Shown: positions 22,641 through 32,422 of the stretch, one piece after another | How positions within the stretch are numbered: the first letter of the stretch is position 1 | Layout of the letters: every line of letters starts with the position of its first letter | Source of the DNA: Cocos nucifera | Taxonomy: Eukaryota > Streptophyta > Magnoliopsida > Arecales > Arecaceae | DNA: 64,000 bases | Assembly (NCBI GenBank): GCA_006176705.1 | Contig: QRFJ01000023.1 | Coordinates: 394,501 to 458,500 of the forward strand | Direction of reading: 5' to 3' | Program-made: the position numbers and the translations under genes | The notes under the pieces: generated by a model | What the model was told of the DNA's origin: nothing | Databases searched by the model: none | Seen by the model: only the letters and a program-made list of their open reading frames with translations

Positions 22641-23405
22641 AGGGGATTAATACCCTTCAGACATGGTATTCATCTTTCCAAGAAGATGTGCCCTAGCACA
22701 CCTGAGGAAATAGAACGCATGAGCAAGATCCCTTATGCTTCTGCAATAGGGAGCCTCATGTATGCCATGCTATGTACACGACCTGATATAGCCCATGCTG
22801 TGAGTGTCACAAGCAGATATCAGTCAAATCCAGGTGAAGAACACTGGACTTCTGTGAAATGTATCCTTAAGTACTTGAGAAGAACTAAGGATATGATGTT
22901 GGTCTTTGGTAATGGAGAACTCCAAGTCCAGGGATACACAGACTCGGATTTCATGTCCGATATAGATGATCGAAAGTCGACATCTGGGAGTCTGTTTGTG
23001 TGCAATGGTGGTGCTGTCAGCTGGAAGAGTTCCAAGCAAACAGTGATAGCAGATTCCACCATGGAAGCAGAATATATCGCTGCATCAGAGGCTGCGAAGG
23101 AAGCATTCTGGTATAAGAAGTTTGCTGCAGAAATTGGAGTAATGCCATCAGATGCCATTCCTCTATACTGCGACAACAATGGCGCCATAGCCCTTGCTAA
23201 GGAGCCGAGGTCTCACCAGAAATCCAAGCACATTGAGCGGCGATACCACCTCATCCGTGATTACCTCGAGAAGGGTTACGTCAAGGTCAAGAGAGTCAAC
23301 TCCACAGATAATGTGGCAGACCCACTTACAAAGCCGTTGGGCCAGCAGAAGATCGAAGCCCACCTTGAGAAGATGGGACTTAGACTTGTAGCCAATTGGC
23401 TTTAG
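22626..23405 (+). CDS. Copia RNase H segment, still open
   Basis: This 259-codon open frame holds the end of reverse transcriptase (YASAIGSLMYAMLCTRPDIA) and the Ty1-type RNase H: GYTDSDFMSDIDDRKSTSG, SWKSSKQTVIADSTMEAEY, IPLYCDNNGAIALAKEP and KHIERRYHLIRD. The D-E-D metal-binding residues are visible. It stops at VANWL, eight codons before the 3' LTR. It is the best-preserved part of the element and part of a polyprotein, not a separate gene; the first ATG is incidental. Confidence 0.88.
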   Translation: MENSKRGLIPFRHGIHLSKKMCPSTPEEIERMSKIPYASAIGSLMYAMLCTRPDIAHAVSVTSRYQSNPGEEHWTSVKCILKYLRRTKDMMLVFGNGELQVQGYTDSDFMSDIDDRKSTSGSLFVCNGGAVSWKSSKQTVIADSTMEAEYIAASEAAKEAFWYKKFAAEIGVMPSDAIPLYCDNNGAIALAKEPRSHQKSKHIERRYHLIRDYLEKGYVKVKRVNSTDNVADPLTKPLGQQKIEAHLEKMGLRLVANWL

Positions 23406-23419
23406 GACAAGTGGGAGAT
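23406..23419 (+). promoter_or_regulatory. Polypurine tract of the nested copia element
   Basis: GACAAGTGGGAGAT lies directly before the 3' LTR, the position and form of the copia plus-strand primer. Confidence 0.85.
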
Positions 23420-25697
23420 TGTTAGATATATGTGCCCTAGAAGCCAGAATTGGCTGACACTTGTAATACACTTCTAGGGGCAAAATTATAATTTTGACTA
23501 AAATCAATAAATGGGTTATTTTCTATCACATATGTGTATTTAGTGTCTGTGATACATCCTTTGAGTTAATGGTAATGATAATTCATATTTTCAAGAGTTG
23601 AAAATTTAAGACATGAATAATCATTATTAACTCATAAAATGCTCCCGACCATAGGATCATCACGAGGATGGTGATTGATCCGAAAGGTTGGTGTACAATC
23701 GCTTCTCTTTAGTAGATGAGTCTTGAGTCTACGGTGTGGAGACACCGGAAGCGAGAGTACAGGTACTCGTTAGAGAACGAGGGCACTGAGCGTGACCACC
23801 TCGAGTAGTCATTAGGAAGTCTACCTTCTCGTCAATGACTGACTCGATGCTGCAGTAGTGTGTCTGGTTCTTTGACCTGAGGTGCATCGGCACTTCACCT
23901 TGAGGGTGTTATAGTTTGACTACACCATTACTCGGTCTCCTAGCCATATGGAAATCCTGAGGTGTATGTTGGCTATAGCATGTTCATTGTAGGAACTGGA
24001 TTGCATCAAGATGGAATCTATCTACCTCGGTGGTAGAGGAGTAGCCCTATGATGATCATGAGAATCAAGTCCAGAAGCCCATGGCCATGGCAGAGTGAAA
24101 TAATAGAAAGAGTTTCTATTTAGATTTTCACATTGGACTCGAATCGAATGATTACATCATATGATAGAGACTAGGGTTTGACGAGTTCACCTTAACCCTA
24201 ATCTGATCGGGGCTCAAGATAGAAGAACTTAATCACACAGGTAGCTGCACCAAGAGGTTCGCATTCAGCTCTGATGGGTTGCCACCATATACTGCTAGGT
24301 GTCACTGGTGGATTTTGGGAGCAATTAGAATGATTTAGATGATCGATCATTCTAGCTGTTCGAATCAGAAGAGTTCTGATCCATCGAAAGGAGTTTCGAT
24401 GATGTCGATGATAGAGATCATGACATATCCCATTACCATACAGAACTGAACCTAACTGGGTCACACAAATAAAGGGTTTGAATCTGGTGATCATCAATTG
24501 AACTGATCCAGTTCAATTGATCTGAATGAGATTCAATTAGGTTCAAGAAAATCGTGCTAGCACTCGATTGAACCTAACGTTCTTCTTTTACTATCATAAA
24601 TAAGTTGTCCTGACTGAGCCAAAGGAGTTTGTGCTCAATCAGAGGCCTTCACTTTATCTGACTGGAGCCTGTCCAAGTCAGAAAAGGGTTGTCTTATTTT
24701 GTAAGATAATACCTGCCATTTTTGGTCACCTACCATTTTTCGTCTTTTGACTTTGGTCAAAAGTTGACCTTTGACTGGTCAAATATTGACCATTGATATT
24801 TTGACTTTTGTCCACATGTCATGCACCTATTGGAGAGCTGGTGGGGGCTTGTCCTCCTACAAGAACCTGGCAAGGAGGAGGGCGCATGCCACCCTTGGCA
24901 TGTGCCTAAGTGAGGCGGCCCAGGAGTCCTACTCTCTCTCTCTCTCTCTACTTCGGAATTCTCTAGACTCCTTCATAGAACATAGTTTTGATTGTCTGGG
25001 GGCCATCTAGATGAATCCAAGGAACGTCTATTTCGGCACCAAATCAGATTTAGATCTGATTTCACAAGAGTTGTGCTTGTTTGCAAAGAGTTGATCATAC
25101 TCTCCTATAAAGAAGACTCACCGCGCCAAACTTAGTGCATTTGAAAATTCTCCATGCCCCAGCTTTTGGTCTTCTCCTCACTCCTGCTCCAACGCCAGCC
25201 CATGTTTCTCCCTCTCCTCTCCACATCAAAAGTATTTTGGGATCTTGGCTTGCGTGTGCCAACTCCAGATGAAAAAAGCGACAAAGAAGTAAGAAGGCTG
25301 CCGGTTGTGCTGCACAAGTAATAACTGCTGATCTTCGAAAAAGGTATTTTTGGAAGATCCTCCAAATCAAATTCCAGATTGATTGTTTGGAGAAGTGATC
25401 AGAGAAGAGAGGATCTTCAATACCAGCCTGAGTCGGATACCTGATGGCCTAGCCCTCTCATCTGTGGCGTAGACTCCTAAAACTTTCGCTGCTCTACTGG
25501 ATCATCAAGATAATAGGATTACCCTACTTCAAGGTAAATTTAATTTAATTTAATTTATCTATATTTTATTATTAATTATTAAAATAATAAAAATTAGATC
25601 TAAAATATTTCAGATCGTTTAGATAAATTTTTTTTTTAGTTATCTCTCGATCCATCAGATCTGAACGTCTGGTCCAAAAAATTAGAATTTTTCTTCA
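23420..25697 (+). repeat. 3' LTR of the nested copia element, mosaic
   Basis: 2,278 bp, starting TGTTAGATATATGTGCC and ending TTCTTCA. Up to about 24,705 it matches the 5' LTR with only a few percent difference. It then has about 300 bases absent from the 5' LTR (TACCTGCCATTTTTGGTCAC ... to about 25,003), and its last ~690 bases differ from the 5' LTR at something like one base in five, with many small indels. Confidence 0.9.
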
Positions 25698-25702
25698 GCA
25701 GG
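25698..25702. repeat. Target-site duplication GCAGG (right copy)
   Basis: Second copy of the five-base duplication made when the copia element inserted. The Tat gag sequence resumes directly after it. Confidence 0.92.
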
Positions 25703-26350
25703 AACCAATCCACAAAATTTCTTAAGCTTCTCCGTATGTTTATGACAGCCCTCTCTATCGACATACGCTGAAGGCTTTCGAATAATATGCTGGGCCATTG
25801 ACGTGCAGATGCCATTTTATGCCAGACGTTCCGTCTACCCTCAAGAGCCTTCTCTTACTCAGCACTTAAATCGGATACATCTTTTTCTTCATCAAATGAG
25901 CCATTAATTTATGGCTCACTTCGTCAGGTATCGATGTCCACTCGTGTTCAATTTTTTTGATGAATATCAAGCAAAGAAGGAGAAACTATCCGGGCCTATG
26001 TCATCCATTTAATGCTGCTGCATTGGAGGTTCGGAACCTAGATCAGTTTGTGCAATGCACGCACTCAAGGACGGCCTTCAGAAAAATGATTTGTTTATTC
26101 TCCTATAGAGAAAATATATCCCAAGAACTTTGCTGATCTGCTCTGGGTCTTGATTTTAAAGATTATATGTCTTTTATTAAACATTCTGTTAGTCGAAGAA
26201 GAGGCCTTCAAGTTAAGGAATGAGGTCCATGGAAGAGTGGCAGACAGACAAAGTCTTCCTCTGATTGAACCCATGTTAATAGCTCAACCGGCGTGCTCAT
26301 GGACTCCTTGCCGAAGCGTAAGCTAGTTACAACAATCACTCAAACTGTGC
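25703..26350 (+). pseudogene. Tat gag, C-terminal part
   Basis: Pieces of the plant retrotransposon gag domain can be read in shifting frames: a DAILCQTF-like phrase near 25,808, and an EGETIRAYV-like phrase near 25,977 followed by LHWRFGT. Stops occur every 20-60 codons. This continues the gag cut at 15,577. Confidence 0.7.
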
Positions 26351-26879
26351 TTTAAGGAGCCCCCGAACAGCTAACAAGTCGAAGAGTTTCTTTCTCCGTC
26401 CAGAAGGTTTCTGCAACTACACCCCCTCAATAGTCTCAAAAATACATTTGGAGAGATTTAGGAGCAACAACGAGGTTTGGAAAGATGCGCACTTATCCTA
26501 CAAGTTGCATCTTAGTAAATACTATCTCTACCCATCCATAGACATTGTTACGATACTGAAGAATGGCATTCAGTCTTTCTCAAGGATCATATAGATCAAG
26601 TATAAGTCTTCATTCAGAAGAGTCGATGGATCGATTCCTCTAATGTTCTGACTCTATGCAAGAGAGAGATCGATCGGGGAGTATCCCCCCTAACTATCGT
26701 AGCCAGAACCAACAAAGGAAGGAGGAACAACAAGAAGTATCGGCTGTCTTTTCGAGCATCATCTGTATTATTATCTTCTCTGGGGACTTTCGACGAGAAG
26801 AGGCTTAGCAGATATCTTGAGGAGATCAATGAAAGAAGATGGAGGACTGAAGAACTCATAACCTTCATTGGCAGATGCA

Positions 26880-27130
26880 CGGGAGTATAGTGTTCAGTCA
26901 TGATATTGGTTGTAATCTCCTTTAAAAGATATAGCGGACATAGAATGTACGTCGCATCCTAGTTGAAAATGAAAGTTCGACTGACGTCTTATTGTTTGAT
27001 GCTTTCTCATAAATATCGATATCCAATAGTCAGCTCAGGACACTCAAAACTGCCCCACTAGTAAGTGTCGTCGTGCTGCAGTTTCAGTTGGAGGTTGTAA
27101 TGACTCTAGCTTATGGGTGCTTAGGACAAT
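26880..27130 (+). pseudogene. Tat protease with lost active site
   Basis: Near 26,970 the reading VENESSTDVLLFDAFS matches the plant gypsy protease block, which normally has Asp followed by x-Gly-Ser-Ser. Here the aspartate is Glu and the glycine is Glu, so the enzyme could not work. Frame breaks lie on both sides. Confidence 0.65.
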
Positions 27131-27659
27131 ATCTCGAAACAATCTTAGAGTGCAAGTAAATTTTCTGGTAGTAAAGGCTTTTCCTCCCTTACAATGCTAT
27201 TCTGCGTGGACCTGGTATAAATGCACTTCGAGTGATGAGGTTGACACGTTTATTTGAAGATAAAGTTGTACACAGTTTATGGGTCGAAGATGGTCAAGAA
27301 TCAAGCTTTGCGAAGGCCCGCTATCATTGTCCTACAAAGAAAGAAACGTCCGACCCTTATCCTGTTATGGCTAGATGTCCGTGATGATCTTATATCAAGA
27401 ATGGGATGACCCATAGAAGAGTCTTTGATTGTCCCTGAGATATTCCGAAATTGCAGAGCATACAGTGCAGATTGGCTCAATCTGAAAGATGAAGAAAAAT
27501 AGCCATCACATTTTACAATTGACAGCGACATCTTCGCCTGAGTTTTTCTGCTCTCTAATGCTGAGGTTATGAATATTAGTTGGCTGTTGACCCCAAACAT
27601 CGCATACCAGGAATGGTCTCTCGGGCTACAGACCGTTAGTCGATTAGAGCTTTCCAACG

Positions 27660-28330
27660 TCGAATTTATTCAAAACTTAGCTAATCGACTTGGATTCTCT
27701 AACGTGTTCCTGATCAAGAAAGGACCAACGGTCAGGTAGAGGATGTGCATCAACTTTAAGAAGCCTGAACAAGGCCTGCCCCAAAAAATAGCTATCCTTT
27801 ATCACGAGAATCGACCACTGATGGATGTGACTTTCAGCTACGAGCTCCTCACTTCTGGATGCCTTCTCTTAGCGTACAACCAATATCAGATGCACTAGAA
27901 GACGAGGAAAAGACTGCTTTTATCATTACTACAGTGGTTCTTTACTATATACAGAGTCATGCCCTTCACTTAAAAATGCAGGCGTAATTTTACTCAGCCT
28001 CTTGATCAATAAAATCTTCAAAGAGTAGATCGACCGCGAATATGGAGATTACACTCGACGACATGCTAATCAAAGTTGAAACTGTTAATCATGTTGCTGA
28101 CCTTGAAGAGAATTTTGATGCGCTCAAAAGAAAATCAAGATGAAGCTGAACCCACCAAAGTAGCCTTTGTGGATTCCTCAAAAAATTTTGGTAATTCATG
28201 ATCTTGAGGCGAGGATCGAGACCAATCTCATAGAGAAATTTAGCTATCCAGGAGATGACCGCTCGAAGTTCATTAAGAAAGTTCAACACCTGATCGAAAT
28301 GTGGCATCTTTGAATTGTTTTTTTCACCAG
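27660..28330 (+). pseudogene. Tat reverse transcriptase
   Basis: Recognisable blocks in order are VFLIKKG (27,700), RMCINFKKPEQG (27,740), LLTSGCLLLAYNQYQM (27,846), then the YRVMPF phrase near 27,953, the catalytic box read as LDDMLIK at about 28,056 (normally YVDDML), and VADLEENFDALKR near 28,095. The tyrosine-valine of the catalytic box is lost and several stops interrupt it. Confidence 0.82.
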
Positions 28331-28850
28331 GTCGGTCGCGCACTGACTCGCTTCTTCCGAATCCTCAGAATCAAGATTTTGCTGGACTTAGGAATGCCAA
28401 AAGCGTCACACGTCAAGAACTACCTCAGCTCACCTCCTCTACTGCTCAATCCGAATCTGGAGAGGAGCTACTTCTCTTACCCTCATGGTCTCCCCAGGTG
28501 CTACGATGTCCCTGATCAAAGAAGAGGCGAAAGAGCCCAGAGACCCAATCTATTCAAATATCCGAATCCTAAGGGATGTCGAGCACCTCAGGTATACAAT
28601 AGTATAAAAAATTGGAGCTATGCTCTTCTTTACAATAAAAAACCTTCGAACCTTACTTTCAGGACATGCTATAATGCTCTCATGCTCCAACCGCAATACA
28701 AAGTCAGCAACCTTCATCAAATGGAGTGCTTGTCGAAAGAATTACTAAATGTAAGGCTATGGAATATAGTTAGAGTTTCGACATCAACTTCCACCTCGGC
28801 TGCTATTAGCCGCTCGGATACCGATTCTTCTATAGTTGGAATGTACCATT
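28331..28850 (+). pseudogene. Tat connection and first RNase H region, heavily decayed
   Basis: Relics such as FFRILR (28,357), the YLSSPPLL phrase (28,420), SLIKEEAKEPRDPIYSN (28,505) and HQMECL followed by FDINFH-like sequence (28,716-28,790) occur in the order expected between reverse transcriptase and the second RNase H of Tat elements. Catalytic residues cannot be placed with confidence. Confidence 0.65.
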
Positions 28851-28858
28851 TTCATGGT

Positions 28859-28881
28859 CATCTCTCTCTCTCTCTCTCTCT
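28859..28881. repeat. CT microsatellite inside the Tat element
   Basis: About eleven TC repeats lie between the first RNase H relic and the archaeal-type RNase H. Confidence 0.9.
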
Positions 28882-28989
28882 ATTCGTTTATTATCTTCTA
28901 TCGATGATTAAGTCAGGTGCCAGTTACTAACGGTTAGATCACCATCTCTTGTGATGAGCCCACATATTGGCTTGCTCATATCGAGCCTT

Positions 28990-29470
28990 CCCAAAAAGAA
29001 TACGTCGCCCACAAGCTTTTCAAAGATTTTTGTTGTTGCATACAGTACCAAGGGAAGTGCCAACCTGTTCTAAAGATTTTTGACCTTGTATGTGATGTTC
29101 GTTCCAACTCCAATTCTGAGCCAGGTGTTGAGGTGGTCTTAGTCAACCCCCGAAGGAGTCATCGTCAAGTATGCGCTACGCTGTGAATTTTCTAAACTAA
29201 TAATGGGTCCGAATATGAAGCATTGATTGTTGGATTAAAAATAGAAAAAGAGTTAAAAATAGATCGACTTCAAGTCTACAGTGATTCTCAATTAGTGGTC
29301 CGTCAAGTTAGTGGCAACTATAAGACACGGAAGAAAAGTATGATGAAATATCTTGAGAAAGTAAAGAATTTGACTCCAGCCTTCGACAGTTTTGACATTC
29401 GATAGATTTCGAGAATAGAAAATATAAGAGGCGACCTCCTCTCTAAATTGACCACTTCAGCCCCAGTCTA
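28990..29470 (+). pseudogene. Tat archaeal-type second RNase H
   Basis: The segment YEALIVGLKIEKELKI ... LQVYSDSQLVVRQVSG ... KSMMKYLEKVKNLTPAF ... FDIRQISR, then LLSKLTTSA, is the additional RNase H found in plant Tat/Ogre elements. The catalytic Asp of YSDSQL is present. The frame is open from 29,223 to 29,405. This domain identifies the lineage. Confidence 0.85.
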
Positions 29471-29559
29471 ACTATCCAAAGAAGTATTTTTTGAAACTCT
29501 AAAATACCCAAGCTCAGAGGAATCATAGCTCGTTATGCATACGGGGCTCGAGCCAAGTT

Positions 29560-30790
29560 GGATTGACCCGTTAGTTGCCTATCTCAAAGAAGAAGTTCTT
29601 CCTCATGATCTGAAAGAATCTCGAAAACTCAGGAATCAAGCCTCCTGATACATTTTGTACGAGGATAAGTTGTATAAAAAATCATATTCGCTACCGTTGT
29701 TGAGATATCTCGGACCTTTAGAAGCCGACTTCGCATTATGAAAAGTGCACGAAAAAATTTGTGGAAGTCATGTAGGAGCCAGATCCCTATTACAAAAACT
29801 ACTTTGGCAAGGGTACTATTGGCCGACCTTGTACTATAATTCTATGGAGTATGTCAAGAAATATGATCGCTATCAGAGAAATACAAACATACAAACACAG
29901 CCGGCCTCCAAGCTTACTCCACTAAGCACACCTTGGCCATTTGTATAGTAGGGAATGGATATACTTGGCCCTTTTCCAATGGCATCCGGACAACGAAAGT
30001 TCCTCCTGATTGCGATTGACTACTTCACCAAATGGATCAAAGCCAAACCACTAGCAAAGATTACTGAGACTAAGGTACAGAACTTCGTCTGAAAGTCAAT
30101 CATCTGTCAGTTTAGTCTACCCCAAACTCTCATAACAGATAATGGGCAATAGTTCACTAGGTCGAGGTTCGCTGAGTTCTGCGAAGATCTAAACATCTTC
30201 CATCACTTCACATCGGTAGCTCACCCACGGGCAAATGAAAAAGCTGAAGTGACCAATTGGATCCTACTGCAAGGCATCAAGACAAGATTCGACAGAGCAA
30301 GGGGGTCTAGGTAGACGAACTCTATCACATCCTCTAGGTATACCGAACTACTCAAAGGCTATCAACTGAGGAAACACCATTCGCCTTAACTTTTGGAATG
30401 AAGGCAGTCATCCCAATCGAGCTTAAGCTCCCATCAGCACGGGTCGTGGCCTTGAATGAGCAGCATAACTCACAGAACCTCAAAGTCAACCTCGATCTGT
30501 TGGAAGAAAAAAGAGAGGAAGCTTAGGTTCGGATGGCAGTCTACAAGCGAATGGTGGCTCAATACTATAACTCTAGAGTCAGAGGTAAAATATTCAGAGT
30601 AGGAGACTTAGTATTTCGACGAGCCACCATCTCTCAGCCTCAAAGCTAGGAGAAGCTTGCTCCGAATTGAAAGGCCTGTATAAAATAGAGGAGGTCATCC
30701 AGCCTGAAACTTATCATCTGAAGGAGCTCGGAAGAACAATGCTCCTAAGACCTTGAAATTTAGAAAATCTGAGGATGTACTATCAATAAT
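29560..30790 (+). pseudogene. Tat integrase
   Basis: It starts with the zinc-binding segment near 29,745 (HEKICGSHVGARSLLQKLLW), where both cysteines of the HHCC finger have become tyrosine (KYDRYQR at 29,859). The catalytic core follows with MDILGPFPMASG (29,954), IAIDYFTKWIKAKPL (30,016), LITDNGQ (30,130) and AHPRANEKAEVTN (30,220), giving the D-D-E residues. The C-terminal part ends near LENLRMYYQ at 30,787 with no chromodomain. Several stops, such as TAG after NGQ, interrupt it. Confidence 0.87.
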
Positions 30791-30869
30791 TTTTCTTTAA
30801 TAAAATTTCTCCATTTCAATATTATTGTTACTTGGTGCAAAAACTATATGATGACAGAAAAGAAGCAAT

Positions 30870-31390
30870 CAATAGTGGTCATGTTAGGAACAGAAGAAGA
30901 ATCTCGTTCTAACATGAGCAAGTCGAAGGCCTCATTTATTTTAGATAAGATGAGGAGAGAGGCCCTGACAATGGCCCTTATGTGCCCCTACAGTCCGTTA
31001 AGAACGGAAGGAAAATCTCGTCCTAATGTGAGCAAAGTCGAAGGCCTCGTTCATTTTAGATAAGATGAGGAAAGAGGCCTTGATAATGGCCCTTACGTGC
31101 CCCTACAGTCCATTAGGAATAGGAGGAGAACCTCATCCTAACGTAAGCAAAGTCGAAGGCCTCATTTATTTTAGACGAGATGAGGGGAGGGGCTCTGACA
31201 ATGGCCCTAATGTGCCTCTATAGCCCATTGAAAATAGGAGAAAAATCTCATCCTAACGTGAGCAAAGTCGAAGGCCTCATTCATTTTAGACGAGGTGAGG
31301 GGAGAGGCTTCGAGAACGATCCTAACATATCCCTATAGCCAATTAGGAATAGGAGGAGAACCTCATCCTAATATGAGCAAAAGTTGGAAC
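30870..31390. repeat. Tandem repeats of ~125 bp after Tat integrase (array A)
   Basis: About four copies of a unit that includes AAGTCGAAGGCCTC, TTTTAGA, GAGGCCCTGACAATGGCCCT and TGTGCCCCTACAGTCC. It lies in the non-coding region between integrase and the 3' LTR, a usual place for tandem arrays in large Tat elements. Confidence 0.88.
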
Positions 31391-31559
31391 CTCGTAGACC
31401 AAAAACATGGAGAAGGAAGAAGCTCGATGGAGAATCCTTATACATGTTCTCCTACGACAACCAACTACATCAAATGTGAAAGATAAAATCTTATCCTAGT
31501 TTGTAAGAGAGGTCCTAGTTCGATGTCCATAATAAGTCCGACGTCCGCAACAAGCAATA

Positions 31560-32335
31560 AGCACGAAAATCTGGGATCGAAGATAAGATCTCCTTCAACC
31601 TCGGTCAGAGATAAGATCTCCCCCGAGCTTCAACTTCAACAGGAGATAAGATCTCCTTCAACCTCGGTTGGAGATAAGATCTCTTCCAAGCTTCAATGTC
31701 AATAGAAGATAAGATCTCCTTCAACCTCGACTGGAGATAAGATCTCCTCCGAGCTTCCACTTCAATAGAAGATAAGATCTCCTTTAACCTCAGTCAGAGA
31801 TAAGATTTCCTCCAAGCTTCAACTTCAATAGGAGATAAGATCTACTTCAATCTCGATCGGAGATAAGATATTTCCCGAGCTTCAACGTCAATAGGAGATA
31901 AGATCTTCTTCAACCTCAACTGGAGATAAGATCTCATCCGAGCTTTAGCATCAACAAGAGATAAGATCTCCTTCAACCTCAGTCAAAGATAAGATTTTCT
32001 TCGAGCTTTAACTTCAACAGAAGATAAGATCTCCTTCAACCTCGGTTGGAGAAAAAATCTCCTCCGAGCTTCAACTTCAACAGAAGATAGTATCTACTTC
32101 AACCTCGATTGGAGATAAGATCTTCTTCAACCTAGGCTGGAAATAAGATCTCTCCTGAGCTTCAACTTCAACAGAAGATAAGATCTCCTTCAACCTCGGT
32201 AGGAGATAAGATCTCTTTCAATCTCGGCTGGAGATAAGATCTTCTCCAAGCTTCAATCTCAACAGGAGATAAGATCTTCCCCGAGATTCAACCTCAATAG
32301 AAGATAAGATCTCTCTCGAGCTTCAACCTCAATGG
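31560..32335. repeat. Tandem repeats with AGATAAGATCTCC cores (array B)
   Basis: Units of roughly 50-60 bases, about 14 in all, built of AGATAAGATCTCCTTCAACC and AGATAAGATCTCCTCCGAGC followed by TTCAACTTCAACAGG. Each unit holds the palindrome AGATCT once or twice. This array follows array A and ends about 75 bases before the polypurine tract. Confidence 0.9.
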
Positions 32336-32410
32336 GTGCAGAGCTCAAAAAAGAACTTTGACAGTCGTCTTTTTTTTTGTACTTCCTTTCTTCGAATTTC
32401 AAACTCGAAA

Positions 32411-32422
32411 GTAGGGGGACTA
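32411..32422 (+). promoter_or_regulatory. Polypurine tract of the Tat element
   Basis: GTAGGGGGACTA stands directly before the 3' LTR. A G-rich tract here primes plus-strand synthesis in gypsy elements. Confidence 0.8.

Larger units (their letters stand above)
15583..25697 (+). mobile_element. Ty1/copia retrotransposon nested in the Tat gag region
   Basis: The element is 10,115 bp long. It has TGTTAGATATATG ... TTCA LTRs, an initiator-methionine tRNA primer site, a 1.85-kb leader, gag, protease, integrase, reverse transcriptase and RNase H in the copia order (integrase before reverse transcriptase), and a polypurine tract next to the 3' LTR. The perfect GCAGG duplication marks a clean insertion. 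The frame shifts about nine times between gag and the end of reverse transcriptase, so it is non-autonomous now, although the RNase H part is still open. The domain style is near the Tork/Angela side of plant copia elements; that sublineage is a guess. Confidence 0.95.
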
